A stretch of DNA of 64,000 bases from Onchidella celtica (GCA_963931925.1 OZ007576.1:10313261-10377260), one strand, 5' to 3'. Positions 24,126 through 38,184 are shown, counted from the first letter of the stretch. The notes: a model not told the origin generated them from the letters alone. Made by a program: numbers and translations.

Positions 24126-26184
24126 CATCAGTCAGAAAGTGTAAAGAAAAACGGAGAAATAAATAATAAAATCCATAAGAAATCATTATGTGCCACAGAA
24201 CAACAGAATAAAGATTTAAATAAAGGTTAGACCTTTGGTTTGTATTGCTCTGCGACCACGAAACAGAGAAACAATGTCCTTGTCTTACACAGTTTCGTAT
24301 GCTACATATACCTACATATGACACTCTCCTGACCAACCCTCTATTCATTGAAAAGAACATAGAAAATTTCTGCTGACCTAGCGTTTATATAGTCTCCCGT
24401 ACAACTGAAAGGAAAAGTATCATACACTCGACAAACTTTATAAGAGAGTGAAGATGAAAAGCCTCCTCTGAAGTAGTGTTACACAGAACAAGAGACATTA
24501 AACCTTGATCTCGGCATTTTCTCAAGTTAATAATGGATGAAGTGGTGTATGAGCTAATTGGTTTTGATGTTTCTGAAGTTGCTACTTCATTAAAGAATGA
24601 CATTTGCTACGGACTGTCCTACTTGAGAGTTTCTTTTTCCTGTCTGTTTTTTCTTCTTCTGATATTGACATTAGCTGAGCACTGGACAATTTGAGAATAT
24701 AATCATATATATTTCTGAGTGGTTTTGCGAAGTGAAAATAAATATGTCTTATTTTTTCTGAGGTTCGGTCATGTTGATATTTTCTAGCTCTGACCTTTCT
24801 TGGCAATTTTCTGACAGAGACGCAAAGTTCTAGATATCGCTGAGGCCATTGTGAAACTGCACATTATTATGTGTGTATCACATACTCACAGCTGGAGGCG
24901 AAATTTCGTTTTAGCCAAACATTCTAAGAGCTCCTTGGAGGGATTTTGTTTTTTCTATTGAACAAAGGGAAAGTATAAACTTTCAAATATTTGTTTACTT
25001 AACAAGAATTGTAAGGAACATACTCTAATTAAAACGTGTTTTTTTTTTCCTTCTCCGGGAAAAGTTAACCTTTCGCACGTGCACGATTTCAGAAAATGGC
25101 CATCGATATACTTGTAGAGCTTTTTTTCCACTGGCGGGTCAAACAAACGTGGTCGGGCACCAGGAAGCCATTGGCTCATCAATTCAGTGACCCAGACAAA
25201 AGCAGTTTGGACAAAAAGTAATCAACAGACAAAAATCTCAGCCTCGGCCATTGGCCCATACAACAGCGGCTGTTCTTGCGTCATGCGTGGACACAAACTG
25301 TCTTGGTGGAATCTTATAAATACACAGTACAAATGCTGAAAGTAAGGAAACCAAAATAACTGCTTGCTAAGGAGGTAAATTAATACGAGAAGGCCAAGGG
25401 CAGAATACACGGTGTTAGGTGCAAGCAATATTATTTAGTTTTACCAAGATTATGGTTACGGCGCCGCCTCCTTACATGAGCAAGGGCAGGGTGTAATTAA
25501 TTATAATGGTTACTCCCTTGCACGCAATTCACTGTGATATGGCAGTCAGCAAAATAAAATGATAATTTAAGATTATAACAATAAAATAATACTGAACTAG
25601 GAATACGAAAGACATTCTGCAAAGCTTCAATTACAGATAAAACTGACAGAAACTTGAAACCAATAAATATTTCTACCGCTTTTGACCAAATGAGTGGAAC
25701 TGTCCTCGTAAGGACATCACACACATGGACATAAACTGTTACTATGGAACATTATGAAAATAAAATTGAAATCAAAGACAGAGGATTCTGCTTGCCGTGG
25801 CAGATAAATTAATGACAAAAAAAGACACCAAAGCAGGTATAATTATCCTAAAGCAATATTTTCTAATTTTACTAAGTTCTACTTAGTCCGTATTCACGCC
25901 ATTGCGGTAAAGTCAACTGCATGTCAGAAAGGACCTGCGCAAGAAAAAATTATCGAAGGATTCGAGAGATAATATTAATTTTTTTTCTCTCCAAAGTATA
26001 TTTTTACCAATATTTATTTACATTTTTTTTTCTCTTGTTTCCCCAAACATGTATAGCTCTCTATGCATGACTAAGATAATGCCTAGACCTTTACCAATTG
26101 CATGTACAAATCTTGATAACTTGGAGCACTCATTTTAAGACCTGGCTGACGATACCAACTTAAAAAAAACAAACAAACAAATTT
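24126..26184. other. Unrecognised spacer
   Basis: AT-rich sequence. Reverse-strand frames at 24385-24603 and 24582-24806 carry no motif I recognise. No gene or repeat is supported. Confidence 0.5.
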
Positions 26185-26262
26185 CGAGTCTGAGTCCGGA
26201 GAAAAGCAGGTCGACATGATAACGGCCATACTGTGCTAGGAAGACACAAGAAGACAGAGGAA
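26185..26262 (+). repeat. Dispersed repeat family A, copy 3
   Basis: GAGTCTGAGTCCGGAGAAAA, then GATAACGGCCATACTGTGCTAGGAAG-type sequence, matches the 5' half of the copies near 46 kb. The 3' half is missing or diverged. Confidence 0.6.
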
Positions 26263-28800
26263 ACTTCGAAGTAAATGACAGCAGCACTTGCAACTCTCCA
26301 TCATTGGCACATTTGAACAAGGGGGTTTTCTTCTCTGAAGACTCTCTGTTGTCCGGCTCCCCCATGAGTTTCTAGTTACTATTACATTACTTTTTATCAT
26401 TTGTTGTTGTTGTTGTTTTTTAAAAGTCTGGGATCATATTTGATGTGACAAAAATGCAGAGCTTCCCTCATCACTGGTGTGTGTGTTTGCACCAGCCATG
26501 CTTTTTCTAGTGTAATCCCTCAACAAACCATCCGACTTCCTTTTTTTCTCATGGAACAGTCGAGCACTTTATTATTAGTTTTTCTTTTTAGATTGTTCGG
26601 TGTCTAAAAATATATTTTGATACTATGTAAAAGTATCGAACTGTTCCATCCACATCCGGTCTCTTCTCGCAGAGATAATAGTACTTATTAAATTCAGAGA
26701 GAACGAACTGCGGATGCTGATTCACATATTGTATAGTTTGGGGCCGTCCATAAAATACCTACCCTCCGATGGGGCCGGGTGCTTCCAGTCTACGAAAAGT
26801 GTTCTTGTGGAAGAAGGGGGTTTTCTGAGCAGTGTACACGGTTTTCAATTATGGTGATAATATAAACAGTTTTATCTAGATCTATTTATTTATTTACTTG
26901 TGTACTTATTTTAGCAAAGTAAATTGTTACATTGTAAAAAACCATAATTATGTCTGTTGAAATAGTCAAATAGTTTATGGGAAATGTCAGTTAAAGCCTT
27001 CAAACAACAAGGCCTTCTCATCAAAATTCAATGTTCTAAATGCTATGTGCTTATACGGGGTGGGAATGATGAGGTCAAGCTTTTCAAATAGGTACATATG
27101 GGGAGGAGGAGTAAAGGGTAGGGAAAAAAAAAAAACCTGCAAAACTCGATCGTACGTACTATATGAAAGACTTCTTAGTGTCGACTACGAGTCAAGACTT
27201 CTTTGTAAAGTTCTGCCAACTGGCCACTCAGATGGCGCGATCACACAAATAAATACTTTGAAAAATCACACCAGCCTCAGTACATTTTTTGTCTGAATTG
27301 GCACCATGTTTAACGGGCTGATATCTCTAGTAATTCATTTTCTCTTATGGTGTGAGGCTTCGGAAAGAATTTTGTCAGATTTCTTGATACTATCTTAGAA
27401 GGTACAGTTGGAGGCTAAGAGATCTGGTTACCGAGACAGAAATGGCTGATCTCCTGATTGGAGGTTTTAAAAAATCTTGAATCTTGAATCTTTCGGCGTT
27501 GAAGCCTTTTTAATTCTAGTTCGCCGCTGCTTGGTGTTACACTGTAAAAATAATAGTGTGACAAGCAGTAGTGTTACTTGGTATTACTGCTGGCACGTGG
27601 GATCAAACACGCCGGCAAAAATCCGGCATTTTGAATCCCTTTGTGTTCGGATTTGGTAGTGGGTCTGGCTTACTATTGAAAAAAAAATAAAATAAAATTC
27701 AGCTTAACATTGAATTAATTTTATTACATGAAAATTGGCGGAATCTCTGTGACCTGGCTGCGGGTTGCCATTGCCAACCAGGCATGGCTGTGATTTGTCA
27801 TTCTGTGACTGCGCATGCGCTAGCCATTCACATCACCACAGTCATTTTTTTTAAAATTTGATATCATTCATCGCTCATTTCCTGATAAACAATTTGAACA
27901 ACGGTGTGTTCTCACCCCCCCCCCCAGCCCCCAAAGTCCACCCTGCCCGTCACGGTGTCAGTGATGTTGTGGCCAGCCCATGCTACCAGCAAGACAGCAC
28001 GTACAGAGACTGTGAGGTATGAGTTGTCACACATCGTGAGTCACAAGGCACAACATGCTCTCTACTGCATGGCGCCTGACTACAAAGAGACAGAGGGACC
28101 AATTATTCATGAGTATGAGTCGTCGCTATCCAGTGAATGAACACTTTTGTTATTGTCGTTGTTGGTGTTTCAATGTGTAATTATTTTTTTTTCAGCCTTG
28201 GCTTCTCTGGCAAAGGAGGCGGCGCTGAATTATTAATACCACCCCCAAAAGTCACCCTGTCCGCGAAATCTTAGGTAAAGAGCACCGACTATGACGTGAA
28301 GAATGAAGATAGCACACGGGCTCCAGTTATTACCCTGTCTCAGACTGAAAAGCTCTCGGGTTTAATTATAGAGTTTGTTAGTGGATGTCGCAATGAATGG
28401 CTATAAAAATGTCATGATAAAAAACAACAAAAAACAACCCAGTCATTCGACCATCATCCAGTTAGGCTTGTCTTACGGACGAAGATTTTTATCGTTACCC
28501 GGATATAATGAATACTTTACGAAAGACGCTGTTATTAATCTTATGAACAAATTGAAGAGAGAGAAAAAAAAAGGAATTGACTTCTAAAAGCCGTATTAAG
28601 TATAACGTGTTGTCCTGGCTGTTTCAGTGCAGATAGTCGGGCCTTGCGAAATACAATTTCCTGTCTTTGTGCCACATGTTAATTTTACTATAATAGTCTA
28701 AATTTATTGTGCTCAGACTGAAAAGATTCTTCCAAGCAGCCGAAGGGTAAACTGACAGCAAACTGCTATGGTACACAGGTCTCCAAGGCTAGTGTAGCCT
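26263..28800. other. Unrecognised spacer
   Basis: Contains a (GTT)n run near 26401-26417 and a C-homopolymer near 27917. CCCCCAAAGTCCACCCTG at about 27929 recurs as CCCCCAAAAGTCACCCTG at about 28241, a small local duplication. No gene is supported. Confidence 0.5.
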
Positions 28801-29180
28801 ATTGAGTCAAAGTCAAGTTTTGCGATGGGTTTGTCTCAGACGTGAACTTTCCTTGAATCAACCAGCGACACGGGTTTGTTTCAGACTCACTAGTGCGGGA
28901 AGTTCCCTTTAACTCCACAGTCCACATCTCATATTTAACCCTATTACTGCTACATACACATTTCCCCAGTGCTAAGGAGCATTTTAAAGAATTATGGTGG
29001 TATAGCAAAATGGCTGTAACTCTTTGGAAATAAAGTTTCAGCCCGTGATAATGCAGATATTTTCGGAAAGGAGACTGGATGAGCATTGTTTAAAAAAAAA
29101 AAATACCGTCACTGACCGATAAAATCGGTTAATAGCAGTAATAGGGTTAACCCGGCTCAAAACAGCCTTGTCTCAAAGCA
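28801..29180 (+). repeat. Dispersed repeat family B, copy 3 (interrupted)
   Basis: The left part to 28938 and the right part from 29147 join to the family B consensus (TTTAACTCCACAGTCCACAT, then CCCGGCTCAAAAC). The gap is the 208-bp MITE. Confidence 0.65.
28939..29146. mobile_element. piggyBac-like MITE with perfect 14-bp ends
   Basis: CCCTATTACTGCTA at the left end is exactly reverse-complemented at the right end (TAGCAGTAATAGGG). Both sides carry TTAA (28935-28938 and 29147-29150). TTAA targets with CCCT-starting ends are the signature of piggyBac-type elements. The interior has a poly-A run and a small hairpin ACCGAT-AAA-ATCGGT (about 29115-29129). There is no transposase. Perfect ends suggest recent insertion. 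Confidence 0.85.
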
Positions 29181-32100
29181 CTGTTAACCTTATGTAAACC
29201 TATGGTATGAAGGCAGTTTTGTATTAAAGGATAATACTATAAAGTCATTGATTAAACAAGGTGGTTTTGAAACGTCACATTGATTTGCTGTCAGTAAGCT
29301 GATTATCATAGATCAATATGGCCCCAGACAAAATGTTCTTGTAAGATAATTCACGGTTCAGACTATTCATGTAGCCAAATACTTGCATACGATTTTTGTA
29401 CGGTGACACCTTGTGATCGAAATTCAACAATTACTGCGGCCAGATCGCCGATAGAAAATTTGTGGCCAATTGGGTAAACTTAATCCTAACCCTAGCCCTT
29501 ACCCTCGTTTGAACAAAAAATAAATAGATAAATAAAATTCATCCTGCGAACAAAATCCAAGTTGGTCACTCTGAAAATTTGATTAGCTTTGTTCTGTACG
29601 GATCACCTTAAAAACCAATTGGTCCTGGAATGTGTATAATTATAAATATTTCATAAATCTAGCCATTGTTCTTAGTGTGTAACGTGTGATTTTAGATTTT
29701 ACTTAAAGTAACCATACCAGCGCTTCTCTGAACAATGATGAGTCCAGATTACATCCTGCCAGATTTCTCCGGCTGTCACGCCCCAATCATGATTAGTGTC
29801 ACGGGAAGTAGGTAGTCCTAATTGTCCATGTGCCAGCATGCCTGGGCTGATGTCACCGTGGCTTACGTCACCTCTCTTCCTGCATCATCAGCTCGGGTCA
29901 CAGTGCAAAGGTTGTCAAACCTCGAGAATACAACGACCCTCGTTCCTGGCTCAGTGTGCAAAGTCTGGCTTCCTTTCATCAACATCATCAGTGCTATCAC
30001 TACTTCTAAAGAAACCGTTACTACGACAACGACAATGACAACAACAATGCCAGTAATCTCTTTGTTGCAGCAGTTTTGGAATACAACGTTGAACTATGCT
30101 CCTATCGTTCCTAGTTTTGGAATAAGAGGCAAACACTCCAGCCTGTGTTATTCACCGACCAGATCATGCCCAGACTCCACTTCCTGATTGCTGGTGGACA
30201 ACTCGACTATCTCAATCATATACAGAATGACGAAACACACGCAAACACCGTCGGTTACCATGGCGACACCCAGTAAACAACGACCTCAGTCTTTCCGCAC
30301 CACAAGGCAACCGGATGCGACAAGATAACTCGCGATAATAGTAAAAATTAGTCTCAAATTGCAGTTTGTAATCCGTCCAATTAGTTTAGCTCATCTCTTT
30401 GTTGTCTGATCTAACGTGATTCTAGTTTTATTCTGTCTCGCACTGACGGGCCGTATCGAATCAGCAGTTTGTGAACAGGAAAAATAATGTACTTCGCGGA
30501 CTTTGAGGACCAATTTCATGCTGAAATAAATATGCATAATTATATATTTCTTGCTGGGTTAGACACATAATCTTGCGTAGAATGTTACCATAATTACATA
30601 TCTTGCTGCGTTTAACAAATCGTCAGAGCTGAAGGCTTTCCGGCCGCTAGGAGTATCGTAGATTCCACTCTGGAATAATTGTGGGCATTTCAGATCCGTG
30701 TAGGGCCCAGGGTAAAATGATTGAAATGTATTAATGTAGTAATCAGGCCGCCTTTGCATAGACAAATAAATGAGTGAAAAATGCATGAATGTCAGATGAT
30801 TGAGACAATCAGCAATTTGAAATGTCATTCAGTAATTTGAATCTGAATATCTTTCTAAATCTGGTGAAAGGCAAAACTAAAACATGCGCGGGAAACGAAT
30901 AAGCTGAGATGTTTCAGTTTTACTCTTGTAATCGTAAACTGATCACGCACAACATTGTGTTAAGTTGGAATTGTGTTTGTTTACTCTAGAGAGACGGACA
31001 TGCAAACCCAATAGATAAATTTGCATTTCAAATCCGCAATACAATAACGTTAGATCACTGCTTTGCAATCCTGAACATTTGGACGTAAAATGCTGATCAG
31101 CAACTACCAGTGATCTAGTGCTTGGTAGAATTCTATGTTTAAATCCACCCCCCCCCTCCACCGAAGCAATCAGTATCAGTACTAACAATAATAATATGAT
31201 TAGGAAGAGAATAACAATATTAACTGTCACTGCAGGGTGTGAGGATTCTACCAATTCAGAATGATCTGGAATGAAAATACCAATGTGTCAACACAAAACA
31301 TTAGAAAACAGTTTTTAAAGACACACTTATGCTTCTTTTATAGTGGCGCGGCGAGTCCACTTTCTGTCATTAAATTTCCCAGTGTGTGCCCTATGTGCTT
31401 GCTGGTAGGGTAGCTTACTTGGCTTGTCCAGGTCACACAACGTTAGTAGGGAGTCAGTGTCAATTTCTGTTTATAATTATACTTTCATCTTTGTCATTTC
31501 ATAACGTCAAACTTTATAAAATTGAGATATGAACCGACTTTCCTAGACTTTCTCATCGTGTCCCATGACAGCGCTAGTTTTTTTTATTTCTTTATTCAAG
31601 AACACAAGCCGCCCAGTTCCACTACAGTTGAAAAGCCACCAGTCATGAGCCCCAAAAACACAGAACAATTCAAAATGTCCAGATCGACCTGGTCGTAGCT
31701 GGCGATGGAAGTTCCGTGCGTGAGACAAGAGTATAAGTTCTGCCAACGATAGGACATTGTGATTTAGCTAATGATATCATTATCTACCTTCTGCCCTCCG
31801 TTAAAGTTTATAATCTTTTGTTTAAAAGTCTGCTCTCCCATGACTGCCATTACTTTCGTGATCAACAGTTTTGTTGTTGTTGCAGTTGTCGCCTTTTGTT
31901 ACGACAGCACAGTGACACTATAGTCAGAGCACTTAACCGAGAGCTAGGGTGCGTGGTGCGAATCCCGCTCACAGAAATGTTCAGCTAAATGTATTATTGG
32001 CAGTGCTTTTTCAAGGTCCTCATTAATTTTGACCAGGGGGAGGGGGAGGGGGGAGATATAAGTTCCGTTTCTGATGAAGACTTATTGTACTGAGAAACAC

Positions 32101-33225
32101 CCCCCCCCCCCCCCATAAAATTAACTGTTGGCGATTTTCAAACTCAAACAACAATTAAACTCATGAAAACCGACAAAAAGACCGACTTCTGACTTTGAAC
32201 AAAATAGAGTCTGATATAATTATATTGGCATAAACCAGCACGACCGTATTCCGTTCGGTACGTCCTTTGTCCTCCTTGCCTGATTCAGACATCTCAGTGT
32301 GGACATGAGTTTATTTTTAATTACCTGTACACCAAACACCAATCAGCACCATTTCTATAGCCAACTCAGGTGTATTAGCTCAAGGGCTCTTGTATTAGCT
32401 CAAGGGCCAGGTTGTCGTTAACGGATACTACGGTGACACGTTCTATAACTGCAGAAAGCCCCAGGCTCACTTCCGGTCAAGTGAAATGGGCATTGACAAC
32501 ATGCCCTGTGGTCAATACCTCATACCACTCGGCAATTAATTCCTTGAAATTAATTCTAAACAGTTCAGCATCACCCTTAGCTGTATTTGTATGGCAAATG
32601 CCTGGGGGTCATCAAATCTATCCTCTTTTGTCTGGCTGATGTCGTCAACAACCAAGCAGGAGAAAAGGCGATAGTTAGTCGGCATGGGGTTAATTACTTA
32701 CTGTGACACCTGACATCCGATTAATTAGCTCTAGCATCACCAATGCACTCTTCTACTTTGAAAATGAATTTCAGCACAGAATCTAAAAGCACACTATTGG
32801 TATCGTTACTATATAGTGGGTCGTTGTATTTCGTATTCAGTGCCTAGTATTCTACTATTATTCTTCCGATTTGTCATAAACCAAAGGAGGATTTTAGTCT
32901 CTGCTTCAAACTTGTCAATTCAACTAAGGACAAAACGGGTTGTGAAGGAACAACAACAGCACAACAGAAACAGAAAGAACGCACAAAAAGCAACACAAAA
33001 GTAAAATAAATAAAACTTTAAAAAAATGTCAACCCACTTATCCATCCGTGGAAACAAAGGACTATTAATGTAAATTACTCATGCAGTACTTGATTCGCCG
33101 TCACTGTGCACATCTATTACTGAAATGATGACAAGCAGTGCAAATTGATTACGACAGCAAATATTATGCTGTCGAATGCATAAAGAAAAAACAGTGACAT
33201 GCTATGTATAAATAACCAGAAGACC
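29181..33225. other. Unrecognised spacer with a possible SINE head
   Basis: C-homopolymers lie near 31147 and 32103, and G-rich DNA near 32035-32055. At about 31920-31975 a tRNA-like stretch (TAGTCAGAGCACTTAACC, then GGTGCGAATCCCGC, one base off a B-box) may be a degraded SINE head. The frame at 29822-30187 is unrecognised. Confidence 0.4.
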
Positions 33226-33760
33226 TAACTCGGAAATTCATCTTTGGACCATGAGACAGTTTTGATTTACCTAGACATGTAAAATAATAATAAATCACCC
33301 ATGTACTTGGATCAACATTTCAAAGCAGAACAAGTAGAAGAAAGAGAAGAAGAGGACGAAGTGACTGAACTATAATTATTCTGTTCCCGGGAATTGTATT
33401 CTGTGATGTAAAGCATTACAATGGCGTAGAAATGCACATTTCTGTTTTCAATCAAGTAGACGTAACTTGCAAATTCGACTCAGGACCATTGGAATAAAGA
33501 TAGTTTTATTTACTCATTATATTCAATAAATCATGTCCACTGTGCTTGGATCAGCAGTTACAAAAAACCAACAATAATAAAAAACAGGATTGAACTTTTT
33601 CGTTCCTGGAAATTGTATTCTGTGATGTAAAGCTTTAAAGGTACATTTAATACAGAAATGGATTTTTCTATCCATCTTGTAAACTTGAAATTCAACTCCG
33701 AACCAGAGAGATAGTTCTATTTACTGAGACTTAGATATAATATAAATCGTGTGATTAAAT
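33226..33760 (+). repeat. Three-copy tandem repeat, unit 215-240 bp
   Basis: An anchor AAATTC-ACTC-GGACCA followed by GATAGTTTTATTTACT occurs near 33230, 33470 and 33686. A second anchor, TGTATTCTGTGATGTAAAGC, occurs near 33395 and 33613. Copies are clearly diverged, with no coding frame. Confidence 0.75.
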
Positions 33761-34970
33761 TATACAAGCTTAAAAACTCCGCCTCTCGCGGACACCCCAA
33801 CCACTGCCCCACCTGTCACTCTCTACCCTATTTGTCTCTGTCTCGGCATACCGAAAAAAAATCCCCAAAGCAAGCAGCAGGGTATTTCTGTATACTGATT
33901 TTAGCCGCCAGCGAGTCGAATAGTTTAAAATAAGCTGGAAGGAAGTGTTGACGTCACGGGTCATGTCTCGTGAAAAAATGGGAAGGGGGTTGCAGATGAG
34001 CAGTTAGCGGCACAAAGCAAACTCAAAAAAAAAAAACTTCAAAAAGAAAACCAATAACAAAATCCAAACTAACTTCGGTGTCTCCACCGTATTTGAAACC
34101 TACATGCAAAATCTGGCCACTGTATGTGGCCTTATAAAATGGCCTTCTGCATTCAAAGTGGCGAATTTGTGAATCATTATACAGATGTACAGATATATCA
34201 TCTACAGCCCAGACACAGTGTCTTCAGTTTCGTTTGGCTTTCGGCAGTCTCGTCTTGCCGAAAAGCTTAGAAGATGTCAAGAACCATCACAGTGCCTTTC
34301 AGAATGCATAATGCATCCACTTGCATCTTGTTTCTTTTTTTCAAAACTGCCGAAGGTCACGGAAGCCACTTTGTTTTTGGGCTCTAACTCTACTCTTACG
34401 AATGGCGCTTTGGTCATGTCAGTACAAATCATTTGTCAAGAACAAAATATTTTTCAGATTGTTTCGTTTTCTTCGTAGCTGTTTGATATAATAAATATTA
34501 CATCATTGACTGGCAGATAAGCTTTCTTCTGGCTGTTTTTGTTTCCGATGCAACTGACTGACGGTTCTGCTTTCTTGAGTGTTTAGACTATATCACTGGA
34601 TGTCTCTGTCCTATGCCACACTTGCTCATTGTATGACGGGTTCGTGAAATTCCTTGCCAATTCTGCGGGACATCAATCAATTGATACCATATTGGAAAAC
34701 AGTCCTAATGAAACCTTCCTCACTGGAGTTAGCAGCGTGGAGACCTTTTCCTTTGATGGAACTGAAGATCAAAGAGAGAGTGGCGGTCAATATGACCTCA
34801 GTTTACTGCTGGTGCCAGGTGAAGAAGAGATCGGGTCACTCGTGTTAATTAAACATACGACGGACACAGTTGGCCAGATCCCGACTGTTTTATCTCCTTG
34901 GTGCGTGCCAGACTATCGTATCTGAGCAATTGTGGGCCCTCCTCCCTCGGGCTGCAACTGTCAATCAGAT
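33761..34970. other. Unrecognised spacer
   Basis: A forward frame at 34629-34925 (98 codons) has no recognised motif and no convincing splice sites were seen. Nothing else was identified. Confidence 0.45.
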
Positions 34971-35720
34971 GTCTGGTTTAGTATTGTGGATTAGGCAATG
35001 CCGTGTTGGAAACGCACTGGCACAAATACAAAGTCTGGTTTAGTATTGTGGATTAGGCAATGCCGTGTTGGAAACGCACTGGCACAAATACAAAGTCTGG
35101 TTTAGTATTGTGGATTAGGCAATGCCGTGTTGGAAACGCACTGGCACAAATACAAAGTCTGGTTTAGTATTGTGGATTAGGCAATGCCGTGTTGGAAACG
35201 CACTGGCACAAATACAAAGTCTGGTTTAGTATTGTGGATTAGGCAATGCCGTGTTGGAAACGCACTGGCACAAATACAAAGTCTGGTTTAGTATTGTGGA
35301 TTAGGCAATGCCGTGTTGGAAACGCACTGGCACAAATACAAAGTCTGGTTTAGTATTGTGGATTAGGCAATGCCGTGTTGGAAACGCACTGGCACAAATA
35401 CAAAGTCTGGTTTAGTATTGTGGATTAGGCAATGCCGTGTTGGAAACGCACTGGCACAAATACAAAGTCTGGTTTAGTATTGTGGATTAGGCAATGCCGT
35501 GTTGGAAACGCACTGGCACAAATACAAAGTCTGGTTTAGTATTGTGGATTAGGCAATGCCGTGTTGGAAACGCACTGGCACAAATACAAAGTCTGGTTTA
35601 GTATTGTGGATTAGGCAATGCCGTGTTGGAAACGCACTGGCACAAATACAAAGTCTGGTTTAGTATTGTGGATTAGGCAATGCCGTGTTGGAAACGCACT
35701 GGCACAAATACAAAGTCTGG
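34971..35720 (+). repeat. 62-bp satellite, 12 apparently identical copies
   Basis: The unit starts GTCTGGTTTAGTATTGTGGA and repeats with exact 62-base spacing from 34971 to 35714, with a 6-base partial copy after. I saw no differences between copies. Each unit can fold: TGCCGTG and CAC-T-GGCA make a 7-bp stem with one bulge around a 9-base loop. Because 62 is not a multiple of three, a protein repeat is excluded. Confidence 0.97.
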
Positions 35721-38184
35721 ACATACCTGGACCTGAGAATGAGAAGGGACACTTTGTGTATGGAATGAATATTAAGAAGAGGAGATAGCAGAAAAAGGAA
35801 GCAAAAAGAAAGTTGTTTATGCAACAGGCGGGTTTAATTTCCGCACTTTTCAATGTCATCAGTCATTGTGCGTCTTCCTCTTCTTCTCTAGTATCCTTTA
35901 TCCTTCCCGCCCTTCTCTCTCTCCCCTCCCTCTCTCTCTTCCCCTCCCTCCCTCCCTCCCCCTCTCTCTCTGTCTGCCCCTCTCTTTCACTCTCTTCTTC
36001 ATACATTCCCAATCTGTAGCTATGTCACTCTTTGGCTACACTTTCCTCCTTTCTTCTTTTCAGCGCCTCCGTGTCTCACCCTCTCTATCTATTTCTTTCA
36101 CCAACATCAGAGCCCAAACTTCACTAAAGGCACTAATTTCAGCAAGAATTAACATGATTATCATTAACAGAAAAAAAAAAAAAACAGTTCCTTTCACACA
36201 CAGAAACTTACTGTGCTCACCTACATACACCCAATTAATGAACTAAAGAGACTGACAGTAGCACGACTTTGCCCCCTCCCGTGTGAAGACCACTTTAATA
36301 CAGTTCATTGATTGACGTGATCGGCTCTGATCACAGCTGATTGAATGTTCAACATTGCTTCCGCTTACCCCTCCCCCCCCCCCCCCCTGCACTTGTTTCC
36401 CCCTGTATTAAGACTTTGCTGAACGCAGTAATTGTTTGGATTAGACGGCCACTTCAAAGTGACCAACGTGATCAGCTGGACCATTCAAGTGACCTGCGGT
36501 CACCACAGGAATGTCAGGATATATGGAACCAGCGGCGACTATCTTTGTTTTTCCAACACTAGTGCTGCCGCCGTAATCAAAGATAACGATAACCCCCCCC
36601 CCCCCCCCCTGAAGAAAAAACAAAAAAACTACTCCCGGACAGAAGTAATGTGTTGAAAAATGGAAAATTCAATATCTGGGAATATTCTATGTCAGTCAGT
36701 GGGAGCCAAACATAGCGACATTCCCGGTAATGAATGAATTTTGTTAGTTTCAGAATAATTTCGGGGTCTATTTCTATTAATCATAATAACGCAATATTGG
36801 AGAAAAGACACAAACAGAAAATGCATCTTAAAAAAAGAAAAAAAAAAAGAACTAAGACAGAAGGGAAAAGAAAGTAAAATGTATCCAAAAAAAAGCGGAA
36901 GTCGCCGAGACGCGGAAGAGAAAAGAAAGACTGGGGAAGGACGAACGGGCAAAGAAAGGCCAAAAGACGAGGAGGAAGAGGAAGAAGAAGAAGAAGACGA
37001 AAATTATGCTTCTGTGACAGACTTAAATGGAATAGTCTAGCAGTGGGTCAGCCTGTCTGACCAGTTAGAACATTGTCCCCTGTTGCGTTACGGTCGGTGG
37101 AAGATACAGATAGATCAAAGATCACTAGACCAGCGCTAGGGCAGGATTATAGCACTACTTTTAGTAGTGTTAGCCACACTTCATTGCCTCGTATTGACTC
37201 AACTCGCTGGCAGAGCCAGGACGGTTCCTTGTGACTGCGGAACCCATTGGATTAATAATAGTAACAGACCTCGGGCTTGGTACAAAGTACTTCTTTTCAT
37301 CATTGATTCTACAGAAAATATTATCCCCTCCCCCCAGGCAAAGCCTTTGTTCTATTTCTTTGCATCCATTATTTACTTTAATTTCCTGAGGGAGTGGCAT
37401 CTACTAAAGAATGAGAGACGACAGAGAAAGTTCAATGAGTACAAAATATATCTGAGGATTTTTTATTTGATGGCCTTTTATTGGAGACTATCCGCTGTTG
37501 GGTAATAATTATGTGAGACACTTCATTGGTGAAATTGTAACTGATCAAACTCGAAAAAAACAACAACTCTATAATAGTAGCGTAAGACCGTGAAAGGCGT
37601 TGAGTGCCTGTTCCCGCGCTGAAGCACCATTAATTAAACTCAAACTCTATGTCAAATTCAAACCCCACAACGGTACCATGGAGTGTACAGCACTAGTAGC
37701 GTTAATGATTTGACCTACTCTAGTTACCACCTATCTGTGACAATCACCGCCACTGCTACTACTAACATGTTAAATGGAAACCGATTTGAGCGAGGGGTGG
37801 CAGTAGGTGTGAGAGGAAAGTTGGCAAATGAAACGAAAAAAGGCTAGTAATTATTTTTTTTTACATTTTTTCCCTCAGCCATGCTCTGTTTGTAACGTGT
37901 TATTGTGTGTGTCCCACTCCCACAGGGCTCCGCAAATTACAAGGTGGTTTTTTTGGTCGCCTTTCCTCTGATCTACCTTTAAGATGCCACTGCCTCTGTT
38001 ACAACTACAATTTACTGGCACTGTTAGAACTACTGAGACGACGGCCACCATTACTAACACCGCTGCTTGTCAGTTTTTGCACTCACCACCACTGCAACCA
38101 TTGTTGTCATCACCACTGTTACTACAGCATCATTATCACAAACCATCACCACGGTATAATTGTTTCAGGACACTTTTGTGTGAG
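35721..38184. other. Spacer with CT-rich and poly-C runs
   Basis: CT-rich tract at about 35908-36000, C-homopolymers near 36370 and 36594, and A-rich stretches near 36170 and 36840. Trinucleotide-flavoured DNA (CAC/ACT) lies near 38000-38155. No gene is supported. Confidence 0.55.

Noticed and set aside
29478..29510. Telomere-like CCTAACCCTAGCCCTTACCC
   Set aside because: Only three or four imperfect units are present, too short and degenerate for an interstitial telomere call.
34971..35720. CRISPR array
   Set aside because: The units are identical throughout with no variable spacers, and the context is eukaryotic. It is a satellite.
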